This document shows positions 1-6,344 of a stretch of DNA of 7,872 nucleotides, piece by piece; the stretch's first letter is position 1, and each line of letters begins with the position of its first letter. The notes below the pieces were generated by a model. It was not told the origin of the DNA. It did not search any database and saw only the letters and a program-made list of their open reading frames with translations. Origin of the DNA: Saprospiraceae bacterium (lineage in GTDB: Bacteria > Bacteroidota > Bacteroidia > Chitinophagales > Saprospiraceae); NCBI GenBank assembly GCA_020630045.1, contig JAHDCE010000171.1, positions 1 to 7,872 of the forward strand, given 5' to 3'. The translations under genes were made by a program, and so were the position numbers.

Positions 1-2
1 CG

Positions 3-398
3 ACTCGTATTTCTATCAATAAAGCAACGGCAGAGGAATGGACAGCACTCAATGGCATCGGCCCGTCTTATTCCAAACGAATTGTCAAATTCAGGGAAAA
101 GTTAGGTGGATTCTATAGTATAAACCAAGTGGCCGAAGTGTATGGGCTACCTGACAGCACATTTCAAGCGATACTTCCTCAGCTGGCCTTGGAAACGGGT
201 GGATTAAAAAAAATCAACATCAATTCGGCTGAAGAAGAAGAGCTCTCCGCTCATCCTTATTTGTCTTATCGACAAGCTGGGTCTTGGGTCAAATACAGGA
301 AAATGCATGGTCCCTTCGAACGAGTGGAAGATGTGCAAAAACTACATGCTATCTCTGAGGAGACTTATCAAAAACTCCTTCCTTACTTGACACTTTGA
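3..398 (+). CDS. Helix-hairpin-helix (ComEA-like) DNA-binding protein, 3' part only
   Basis: The reading frame is open from base 3 to a TGA at 396-398, giving the last 131 residues of a protein whose start lies left of the window. Two helix-hairpin-helix units are visible. The first has I-N-K-A-T-A-E-E followed by LNGIGPSYSKRIVKFRE, and the second has I-N-I-N-S-A-E-E followed by a divergent hairpin (SAHPYLSYRQAGSWVKYRK). Each ends in a G-G-F or G-P-F turn and a short V-x-x-V or V-E-D-V helix, as in ComEA-type repeats. Such motifs bind the DNA backbone non-specifically. ComEA itself is a DNA-uptake receptor, but Bacteroidota carry several multi-repeat relatives whose role is unclear. The second hairpin has lost the canonical G-I-G and may be structural only. 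The GTG at 129 lies inside the domain and is not a real start. Any membrane anchor or signal peptide would be upstream and cannot be seen. The family call is firm; the cellular role is not. Confidence 0.85.
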   Translation, partial: TRISINKATAEEWTALNGIGPSYSKRIVKFREKLGGFYSINQVAEVYGLPDSTFQAILPQLALETGGLKKININSAEEEELSAHPYLSYRQAGSWVKYRKMHGPFERVEDVQKLHAISEETYQKLLPYLTL

Positions 399-484
399 CC
401 TCCTGCCATAAGACAACAGCCTCATATTGCCATAATTTATCTATCTTGTCCGGCATCCGAAACAGAGCACAACCAAGTTAAAGC

Positions 485-1690
485 ATGCCAGATCGTATCC
501 AGTATAAAATTATTACAACACACCAAGAATTAACATCCGTTTGTGAGGCTATTCGTGAACAGTCCGAGTGGATGGGCTTTGACACCGAGTTCATCGGAGA
601 GCGAAGGTATATTCCTTTGTTATGTCTTGTCCAAGTATCAGCCTCCACAGGTACGTTTTTAATAGACACATTGGAGATTGACGACATCCGCCCACTCATC
701 AATTTATTAGAGGATGAGAACATATTGAAAATCACCCATGCCGGAGACAACGATTACAAACTGTTTCACAGACTATATCAATCGGTTCCGAAAAATGTGA
801 TTGACACTCAAATCGCGGCTGGTTTCCTAGGGCTCGGATATCCGGCTTCTTTTCAAAAAATCATCAATCGGTTCTTGAAAATCCGGATTTCCAAAGCGGA
901 AACGGTTTCTGACTGGCAGGCTCGGCCGATTCGTTCCAAGCAGTTGGATTACGCCGCTAAGGACGTAATTTACTTGTATGACCTTTGGGAAAAACAAAAA
1001 AGAACACTGGAACGCAAAAATCGAATTGACTGGGTTAAGGAGGAGTGTGCGAAATACACCCGTCCCGAATATTACGACCAAGATATCCTCAAGCAAGTCA
1101 GGGACAGTCGCTTGATGCTCTCTTTGGACAAAAGAGAACGTATGATGCTCATCAGGCTTCATATTTGGAGAGACCAAGAGGCGGCGGCTAAAAACACTTC
1201 CAGAGAAAAGATATTACAAGCAAAATTGATTCCCGCTATTCTAAAAACCATCAAATCCGGTAAAAAGTCCCTGAAAGGGGACCGGAGAATTCCCCAACAT
1301 ATTGCGGAAAAGTATTGGGGTACATTCAATCAGCTTTATCAAAAAAGCATTTCACAGGAGGAGCAAGACATCCTGGACTCTGTTCCGGAACGTCGAGAGA
1401 TTTCGGAAGAACAAAACATCGTCATGGATTTGTTGAATCAAATTTTCAAATTGATGTGTAATCAAAACAAGGTCGCGGCGACCTTGCTTTTGCCTCGGTC
1501 GGAGTTCAACAAAATGAAACAAGACATGAACTATGTCCCCGAACTTTTGGGAAACGGTTGGCGAAGTGATATTTTAGGGGAAAATATTTTGGATTGGCTG
1601 AGCAAACGCAAACATCTTCGAGCCACTTTCAACAATAATGAATTCCGTATAGGATTGGAGGCTGCAGACAAGTCGACAACCGAGGAATAA
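485..1690 (+). CDS. rnd: Ribonuclease D
   Basis: This 401-residue DEDD-family 3'-5' exoribonuclease would trim the 3' ends of tRNA and other stable RNA precursors in the cytoplasm, using two divalent metal ions. The exonuclease domain spans about residues 5-175. Exo I is G-F-D-T-E-F (D33, E35), Exo II is HAGDND-Y-K-L-F (D90 aligned with the RNase D acidic residue), and Exo III is Y156-A-A-K-D160, the Y-x3-D form. An HRDC domain follows at about 209-290 (RDSRLMLSLDKRERMMLIRL onward). A second, weaker helical HRDC-like region fills 300-390, so the architecture and length match E. coli RNase D (about 375 residues). The ATG at 485 is chosen because the exonuclease fold begins within the first ten residues. 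No Shine-Dalgarno is visible, as usual in Bacteroidota. It lies 86 bases after the preceding gene and 20 bases before gpsA, and is probably co-transcribed with gpsA. Confidence 0.93.
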   Translation: MPDRIQYKIITTHQELTSVCEAIREQSEWMGFDTEFIGERRYIPLLCLVQVSASTGTFLIDTLEIDDIRPLINLLEDENILKITHAGDNDYKLFHRLYQSVPKNVIDTQIAAGFLGLGYPASFQKIINRFLKIRISKAETVSDWQARPIRSKQLDYAAKDVIYLYDLWEKQKRTLERKNRIDWVKEECAKYTRPEYYDQDILKQVRDSRLMLSLDKRERMMLIRLHIWRDQEAAAKNTSREKILQAKLIPAILKTIKSGKKSLKGDRRIPQHIAEKYWGTFNQLYQKSISQEEQDILDSVPERREISEEQNIVMDLLNQIFKLMCNQNKVAATLLLPRSEFNKMKQDMNYVPELLGNGWRSDILGENILDWLSKRKHLRATFNNNEFRIGLEAADKSTTEE

Positions 1691-1710
1691 TTTTCAAAAC
1701 AATATCCTTT

Positions 1711-2748
1711 ATGAAACCTGTAGGTGTTATCGGTTCGGGTAAATTCGGAACTACCATCGCCAAGTTGTTATCTACGAATGTAGAAGTCATCGTTTCGACA
1801 AGACGGGATTCCGTTCTGGAAAACATCAATGAAAAACATACTCACTTAGGGTTACAACTCAACGATAATATCAGGGCGACTAAGGATTTTAAAGAACTCG
1901 CAGAAACCTGTGATTTGATTTTCCCGGTCGTACCATCAGCTTATTTTCGGAGTATGCTGAAAAACTTGTCTCCACATCTTCACCCCAAGCACATATTGAT
2001 ACATGGCACCAAGGGATTGGACATCGGAGACGTAGACCTGAATGAAGTCAAAGCGGGCAACTTCAACTTGCTACCCAAGCACGTACGAACCATGACACAA
2101 CTCATCCTTGAAGAGACGGTAGTTTTGCGTGTCGGGTGTCTGTCCGGACCGAATCTATCAGCTGAAATCATGGCCGGCGAACCGGCAGCCACCGTCATCG
2201 CTTCCAAATTCAACGAAGTTGTTGACTTAGGAAAAAAGGCTTTACATAGTGACTTGTTCAGGGTGTATGGCTCTTCGGATTTACTAGGAGCCGAATGGGG
2301 CGGCGTACTCAAAAATGTTTATGCAATCGCTTCGGGATTAATCTCAGGACTTGGATTCGGATACAATCTACGAGCAGTATTGATTACCCGTTCTATCTCC
2401 GAAATGGTCAGATTGGGCAGTTTGATGGGTTCTAACAAAAGGGCTTTTTTCGGCATGTCCGGCATCGGCGACATGATCGCCACCGCATCCGTAAACAAGA
2501 GTCGTAATTTCACAGTCGGAGAACGTTTTGCCAAGGGAGAAACATTGGAACAAATACTCAACTCCATGACCGAACCGGCCGAAGGGTTACGCACCGTAAC
2601 CATGGCTCGGGATTTATCACGGCATTTCGGACTACATCTACCAATAGTAGAAACCGTCTTCAGTATCCTATATGAAGGTATGGATACACAAGAAGCTTTG
2701 GTTTACTTAATGAATTACCCCTATACGGACGACGTGGATTTTATGTAA
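1711..2748 (+). CDS. gpsA: NAD(P)-dependent glycerol-3-phosphate dehydrogenase
   Basis: This 345-residue cytoplasmic enzyme reduces dihydroxyacetone phosphate to sn-glycerol 3-phosphate, the backbone for phospholipid synthesis. The N-terminal Rossmann domain shows G8-S-G10-K-F-G13 directly after the start, which fixes the ATG at 1711. The active-site region has H-G-T-K101-G-L, the S-G-P-N-L-S-A-E motif (145-152) and the second conserved lysine in L-K201-N-V-Y-A-I. Further family signatures are N219-L-R-A, G-M-S-G-I-G-D254, S264-R-N-F and E-P-A-E291-G-L-R-T. About 45 residues separate K101 from the GP motif, roughly 15 more than in the E. coli enzyme. The extra loop contains H-V-R-T-M-T-Q, typical of Bacteroidota GpsA as I recall it. 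The start follows the rnd stop by 20 bases, implying a shared transcript. The stop lies 2 bases from the stop of the convergent ABC permease gene. The function is secure. Confidence 0.96.
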   Translation: MKPVGVIGSGKFGTTIAKLLSTNVEVIVSTRRDSVLENINEKHTHLGLQLNDNIRATKDFKELAETCDLIFPVVPSAYFRSMLKNLSPHLHPKHILIHGTKGLDIGDVDLNEVKAGNFNLLPKHVRTMTQLILEETVVLRVGCLSGPNLSAEIMAGEPAATVIASKFNEVVDLGKKALHSDLFRVYGSSDLLGAEWGGVLKNVYAIASGLISGLGFGYNLRAVLITRSISEMVRLGSLMGSNKRAFFGMSGIGDMIATASVNKSRNFTVGERFAKGETLEQILNSMTEPAEGLRTVTMARDLSRHFGLHLPIVETVFSILYEGMDTQEALVYLMNYPYTDDVDFM

Positions 2749-2750
2749 GT

Positions 2751-3947
2751 CTATCCCTTACTCAATGTCTTGGAAATATCTGTCGTGAACGCCATGAGAG
2801 CAGGTATAACGGCCGCAAAAAAGCCAATCAACAACGCCACTGCAAGCATCACCCATTCGGCGGGTAAAAACATCCATCCTGTAAAGTCGTATCGGTACTC
2901 TTCACTAAGATAGCCGGAAAGCATTTGCATTCCTATATGGCTTAGGGCGATACCAATGATATACCCTAGAATGGCGATAATCAATCCCTCTAAAAGAATC
3001 ATGAAAAAGAGTCGTATTCGAGAAGCTCCGGATACTCGCATAAGCGCCAATTCATATTTGCGGGAACGCAAGGAATTGAATAAGGAAATAAACACGCTCA
3101 ACCCGGATACACCGATGATGATGATCGCCAACCAGCGAAGAATACTTTCGCCGGCTCCCATCATGTTGTAAAGACGGGTCATTTCAAAAGCGGGAGAAGC
3201 GGCTTGCATATCCGTATTTTCATTAATCATCCGAGGCAATTTGACCGCTGCCATCCGATTGCGGAAAAACAACAACATAGATGTCAACTCTCGGTCGTCA
3301 ATAGATACAGAATCGGGATGCACTCCATGACCATCATGGACGGCCCAGACACTTTTTACATTCGTCAATATCAGTTGATCCAATACCGATCCGGTGGATT
3401 CTAATATACCCACGACTTTGAAATCTTCGGCACCTTCATGCCCGAAGCCATCATCGGCAAAACCATGCGAACTTTGGAAGGCATCGCCTAATTTGAGTTC
3501 CAATTTTTCGGCTACCGTTGCTCCTAGGGTCACTTCATATAATTCTCCCCACAGCTTACCTTCAGCGGTTTTTCCTTCATACAAATCGACATAGTCGGTT
3601 GTCGTTCCTACGATTCGATATCCCTTGTAGCTGTCGCCTAGCGCCATGTCGATAGCTTTCTCAATCATGGGGTTTCGCTTGAGTCCATTGGCTTGACGCA
3701 ATGGAATATTCCCGGTAGGGAAATCGATATGGAAGATGCTACACAGAATGATTTGCAAGGGACTCCCCTTGGCACCGACCACCATATCTATCCCTGCGAG
3801 GTTGCGTTCGAACTTGTCGTCTAATTGATGGTTAAGGAGTAGTATTAAAGAAATCAATCCGACACCCAATGCGAACAACACCAAACTGAGGATGGTGGAA
3901 AGCGGTTGTGCGAACAAGTTTCTCCAACTTAGTTTCAGTATGTTCAT
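2751..3947 (-). CDS. ABC transporter permease, FtsX/MacB-like family
   Basis: This 398-residue inner-membrane permease has the LolC/MacB topology. There is one N-terminal helix (about 17-39), a long extracytoplasmic domain (about 40-268) and three C-terminal helices (about 270-292, 312-335, 363-385) forming the FtsX domain. The cytoplasmic loop after TM2 carries S-R-K-Y-E-L-A-L-M-R-V-x-G-A, the FtsX coupling signature. The extracytoplasmic domain opens with MVVGAKGSPLQ and F-H-I-D-F-P-T-G-N, a conserved block of a distinct subgroup that does not fit LolC/E closely. Histidines recur in it at H73, H161, H170, H204, H207 and H210. The gene starts 4 bases after the stop of the ATPase gene, so the two certainly form one transporter. 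Such proteins usually act as mechanotransmitters moving envelope substrates rather than as classical pores. From memory, proteobacterial relatives occur in zinc-responsive operons. The substrate is not established here. Confidence 0.9.
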   Translation of the reverse strand: MNILKLSWRNLFAQPLSTILSLVLFALGVGLISLILLLNHQLDDKFERNLAGIDMVVGAKGSPLQIILCSIFHIDFPTGNIPLRQANGLKRNPMIEKAIDMALGDSYKGYRIVGTTTDYVDLYEGKTAEGKLWGELYEVTLGATVAEKLELKLGDAFQSSHGFADDGFGHEGAEDFKVVGILESTGSVLDQLILTNVKSVWAVHDGHGVHPDSVSIDDRELTSMLLFFRNRMAAVKLPRMINENTDMQAASPAFEMTRLYNMMGAGESILRWLAIIIIGVSGLSVFISLFNSLRSRKYELALMRVSGASRIRLFFMILLEGLIIAILGYIIGIALSHIGMQMLSGYLSEEYRYDFTGWMFLPAEWVMLAVALLIGFFAAVIPALMAFTTDISKTLSKG

Positions 3948-3951
3948 GGTA

Positions 3952-4578
3952 TTATAGTTCTATCCTTTCCGGAAAATGTTCTTTCAATCGGTTGTCATGG
4001 GTAACGATGAGCAATGCCGCTCCGTTTTCCTTAGCTTGTCCTTCTAATAACTGGACGACTTCGTCAGTATTGACATCATCCAAGGCGGATGTCGGCTCAT
4101 CCGCTAGAATCAGTGCCGGCTTGTTGACGATGGCCCGAGCGATGGCTGCCCGTTGTTGTTCTCCTTGGCTCAAATTGTGGGTTTTGGATTTCGCTTTGTG
4201 TCCGATATTCAAGGCATCAAGTATGCGGCGAACCGTTTTTTTATCTTTCGCCAAACCAGCTAATCCTTGACACAGCAATAAGTTTTCTTCTACGGTCAAA
4301 GCACGGACGAAGTGTGGTTTTTGGAATATGATTCCGATATTTTGTCCACGAAAGCGATCCCTACTACCGGAAGATAAACCATACAAAGATTGTCCTTTGA
4401 TATTCACCATTCCGACCGGGGGCATCAACAATCCTCCTAGGATATGTAACAGAGTCGTCTTTCCACAACCTGATTGTCCTAGGATGAGCAAGCTGTCACC
4501 GGCTTCCGCCGCCAAGTCCGGAAATTTTAGCGCCGTGCTTCCGGAATACGTATAGGATATATTTTCAGTTTTTATCAT
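3952..4578 (-). CDS. ABC transporter ATP-binding protein, LolD/MacB type
   Basis: This 208-residue nucleotide-binding subunit would bind and hydrolyse ATP as a dimer on the cytoplasmic face of the permease encoded just downstream. All core motifs are intact: Walker A G-Q-S-G-C-G-K-T (34-41), the Q-loop glutamine Q86 in I-I-F-Q-K-P, signature L-S-Q-G-E-Q (136-141), Walker B L-I-L-A-D with catalytic E161, D-loop S-A-L-D (164-167) and switch histidine H194 in V-T-H-D. The short length without a C-terminal extension and the LTVEENLLL stretch after the Q-loop fit the LolD/MacB/FtsE branch. The ATG at 4578 is preceded at a sensible distance by a Bacteroidota-type -7 box. The TAA stop is 4 bases from the permease start, so translation is probably coupled. 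No periplasmic adaptor or outer-membrane partner lies next to it in the window. Confidence 0.94.
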   Translation of the reverse strand: MIKTENISYTYSGSTALKFPDLAAEAGDSLLILGQSGCGKTTLLHILGGLLMPPVGMVNIKGQSLYGLSSGSRDRFRGQNIGIIFQKPHFVRALTVEENLLLCQGLAGLAKDKKTVRRILDALNIGHKAKSKTHNLSQGEQQRAAIARAIVNKPALILADEPTSALDDVNTDEVVQLLEGQAKENGAALLIVTHDNRLKEHFPERIEL

Positions 4579-4597
4579 AAGGCAATATTCGAGTCCT

Positions 4598-4605
4598 CAA
4601 AGGTA
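4598..4605 (-). promoter_or_regulatory. Putative -7 promoter box (TACCTTTG) for the ABC transporter pair
   Basis: On the minus strand the sequence reads TACCTTTG, an exact match to the Bacteroidota sigma-ABfr -7 consensus TAnnTTTG. It lies 19 bases upstream of the ATPase start codon, so the predicted leader would be only about a dozen bases. I see no clear -33 TTG at the usual distance. That region holds the 10-base palindrome GTTAATTAAC (4628-4637). This supports separate transcription of the ABC genes from the upstream rnhB. Confidence 0.45.
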
Positions 4606-4674
4606 AAAAATAGACGCTACTGGCTGTGTTAATTAACTGCAAACAATGAATTTGTTTAAAAACTACTCAATACA

Positions 4675-5280
4675 TCATTCAAATAATTTCCCTTGCTTGG
4701 CTTCCGGCAATAGTCGAAATGATTGTCGATGATGAACGGTAGCCCCATGAATCCGAATCGCGTTCCTATGAGCGACGGTCGGATAGCCTTTGTTCGTATG
4801 CCAAGAATAATCGGGAAATTGCTCCGCCAAATTCAACATGTATTCATCCCTGTAAGTTTTTGCCAGAATCGATGCGGCTGCGATGGACATGTATTTTCCA
4901 TCTCCTTTTATGACACACTCAAAAGGAATGTCTTCATAAGGCTTGAAACGGTTACCATCAATGAGTAGCATTTCAGGTCGGATAGACAATTTGCCTACGG
5001 CGGTTTGCATGGCTTCGATAGACGCATTGAGTATATTGATTTTATCAATCCGTTCAGGGGAAAGGCTCGCCACTGCCCAAGCCAAGGCATCACGTTCTAT
5101 TTCTTTACGAAGTTCGGCACGTTGGTCATGCGTCAATTGCTTGGAATCATTGAGTTTTTCATTTTGATAGTCCTTGGGCAATATGACGGCTGCCGCATGG
5201 ACGGGACCGGCCAAACAACCTCGTCCGGCTTCATCGCAACCGGCTTCTATCAATTTAGGATGGAGAAAGGGTTCTAGCAT
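4675..5280 (-). CDS. rnhB: Ribonuclease HII
   Basis: This 201-residue cytoplasmic endonuclease cleaves the RNA strand of RNA:DNA hybrids and nicks 5' of single ribonucleotides embedded in DNA. The family motifs are all present: A-G-C-D16-E17-A-G-R-G (first two acidic metal ligands and the GRG substrate-recognition motif), D45-S-K, L-L-I-D108-G-N, the K-G-D-G-K-Y block (125-130) and A-A-S-I-L-A-K-T-Y-R-D145 with the fourth acidic ligand. The K-G-Y-P-T and H-H-R-Q-S-F elements follow near the C-terminus. Length is typical for bacterial RNase HII (about 200). The ATG at 5280 is the only start that leaves the usual short lead of about 12 residues before the catalytic DE pair. It is divergent from murB across 56 bases. 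The next gene on its strand starts 96 bases beyond its stop and has its own -7 box. Confidence 0.96.
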   Translation of the reverse strand: MLEPFLHPKLIEAGCDEAGRGCLAGPVHAAAVILPKDYQNEKLNDSKQLTHDQRAELRKEIERDALAWAVASLSPERIDKINILNASIEAMQTAVGKLSIRPEMLLIDGNRFKPYEDIPFECVIKGDGKYMSIAAASILAKTYRDEYMLNLAEQFPDYSWHTNKGYPTVAHRNAIRIHGATVHHRQSFRLLPEAKQGKLFE

Positions 5281-5298
5281 ATTACTTATCGTAGCTTC

Positions 5299-5306
5299 TA
5301 ATTTTG
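5299..5306 (+). promoter_or_regulatory. Putative -7 promoter box (TAATTTTG) for murB
   Basis: TAATTTTG matches the Bacteroidota -7 consensus TAnnTTTG exactly and ends 30 bases before the murB ATG, predicting a leader of about 24 bases. No good -33 TTG is seen upstream, where the DNA already codes for the rnhB start. Its last six bases fall inside the left arm of an inverted repeat (5301-5307 with 5312-5318). Confidence 0.45.
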
Positions 5307-5318
5307 CTTTCGCAAAAT
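5301..5318. repeat. Perfect 7-base inverted repeat in the rnhB-murB divergent region
   Basis: ATTTTGC at 5301-5307 is followed by the 4-base loop TTTC and the exact complement GCAAAAT at 5312-5318. It sits in the middle of the 56-base divergent intergenic region. Each arm provides the TTTTG half of a possible -7 box, one facing each way. It could be an operator, a small hairpin or simply the by-product of two facing promoters. It has no T-tract beyond either arm and is not a good terminator. Confidence 0.5.
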
Positions 5319-5320
5319 AA
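5313..5320 (-). promoter_or_regulatory. Possible -7 promoter box (TTATTTTG) for rnhB
   Basis: Read on the minus strand, TTATTTTG matches TAnnTTTG with one mismatch at the second position. It lies 32 bases upstream of the rnhB ATG and faces the murB -7 box across the inverted repeat. It is weaker than the murB box, and no -33 element is obvious. Confidence 0.3.
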
Positions 5321-5336
5321 TGGCTAAACTTGCGAT

Positions 5337-6344
5337 ATGGAAATCAAAATCGAATATCCTTTAAAAAACCTGAACACTTTCGGCATGGATGTCAATGCGG
5401 AGCATTTCGCTACCGTTCAATCCGAAACCGAATTGAAGCACCTCATCCAATCAAATTCCGACAAGGAAATCAGGATACTCGGAGGCGGTAGCAATATCCT
5501 TTTCACGAAGGATGTTCCCGGCTTGTTGGTATGGAATGAAATCCAAGGGATTTCGATAATTGAAGAAACTACTGAGGAAGTCATTGTGGAAGCTAACGGT
5601 GGTGTCATTTGGCATGATTTGGTCATGTGGACCCTAGAACAAAACCTAGGAGGCATTGAAAATTTGTCCTTGATTCCCGGCAAGGTCGGGGCTGCTCCTA
5701 TACAAAACATCGGAGCGTACGGTGTAGAGTTGAAGGATGTGTTCCACTCCCTCGATGCCTTGGATTTGACCACCGGAAAAACTCGGGAGTTTTTGCATAA
5801 AGATTGTGATTTCGGCTATCGGGATAGTGTATTCAAAAGACAATACAAAGGTCAATATTGCATTACTAAAATTCGCTTGTCATTAAGACGGGTCCCACAT
5901 GTATTGAATACCCAATATGGAGCAATCGGTAAAGAATTGGAAAACATTGAACAGCCAACTATTCAAGACGTGAGTAAAGCCGTTGTTCGCATCAGAACCG
6001 GCAAACTGCCCGACCCGCAAGTCATCGGTAATGCCGGAAGCTTTTTTAAAAATCCGGAAGTTTCTTCCGAATTCTTCGGAAAATTCATCATTGAGCATCC
6101 TAACGCGCCTCATTATCCACTAGCAGACGGACGGGTGAAGTTGCCGGCCGGTTGGTTGATTGACCAATGTGGCTTCAAGGGTATGGTTCACGGACGTACC
6201 GGGTGTTATGAAAACCAAGCATTGGTACTTGTCAATCGAGGGGGAGCAACAGGCGAAGAAGTATGGGCTTTCGCCCAAATGATTCAGGAAAAAGTGAAGG
6301 AGACGTTTGGGCTCGTCCTTGCTCCTGAGGTAAACATTTGGTGA
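5337..6344 (+). CDS. murB: UDP-N-acetylenolpyruvoylglucosamine reductase (type I MurB)
   Basis: This 335-residue cytoplasmic flavoenzyme reduces enolpyruvyl-UDP-GlcNAc to UDP-MurNAc with NADPH, the second committed step of peptidoglycan precursor synthesis. The FAD-binding domain shows I-L-G-G-G-S-N-I-L-F (47-56) and I-P-G-K-V-G-A-A-P-I-Q-N-I-G-A-Y-G (113-129). The type I features are present: Y161-R162-D-S-V-F-K, G-N-A-G-S235-F-F-K-N-P and the final E331 in L-A-P-E-V. These correspond to the E. coli catalytic residues R159, S229 and E325. Length matches E. coli MurB (342). The ATG at 5337 gives the usual short lead M-E-I-K-I-E-Y-P-L-K-N-L-N-T-F, typical of the family start. The TGA stop abuts the TAA of the convergent exchanger gene with no base between. 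The function is secure. Confidence 0.97.
   Translation: MEIKIEYPLKNLNTFGMDVNAEHFATVQSETELKHLIQSNSDKEIRILGGGSNILFTKDVPGLLVWNEIQGISIIEETTEEVIVEANGGVIWHDLVMWTLEQNLGGIENLSLIPGKVGAAPIQNIGAYGVELKDVFHSLDALDLTTGKTREFLHKDCDFGYRDSVFKRQYKGQYCITKIRLSLRRVPHVLNTQYGAIGKELENIEQPTIQDVSKAVVRIRTGKLPDPQVIGNAGSFFKNPEVSSEFFGKFIIEHPNAPHYPLADGRVKLPAGWLIDQCGFKGMVHGRTGCYENQALVLVNRGGATGEEVWAFAQMIQEKVKETFGLVLAPEVNIW

Noticed and set aside
399..484. Search for a promoter or terminator between the helix-hairpin-helix gene and rnd
   Set aside because: No TAnnTTTG box with acceptable fit and no stable hairpin were found in these 86 bases. Read-through from upstream is equally possible.
3908..4270. Plus-strand open frame of 120 codons across the ABC gene junction
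   Set aside because: It runs antisense to the conserved signature and Walker B motifs of the ATPase, and its translation is low-complexity with no domain.
4628..4637. GTTAATTAAC palindrome upstream of the ABC genes as an operator
   Set aside because: A 10-base A/T-dominated palindrome is common by chance in AT-rich spacer, and no second copy is seen in the window.
4641..4657. AAACAA-N5-TTGTTT inverted repeat after rnhB as an intrinsic terminator
   Set aside because: The stem is six mostly A-T pairs, and on the minus strand it is not followed by a T-run, so it is too weak to call.
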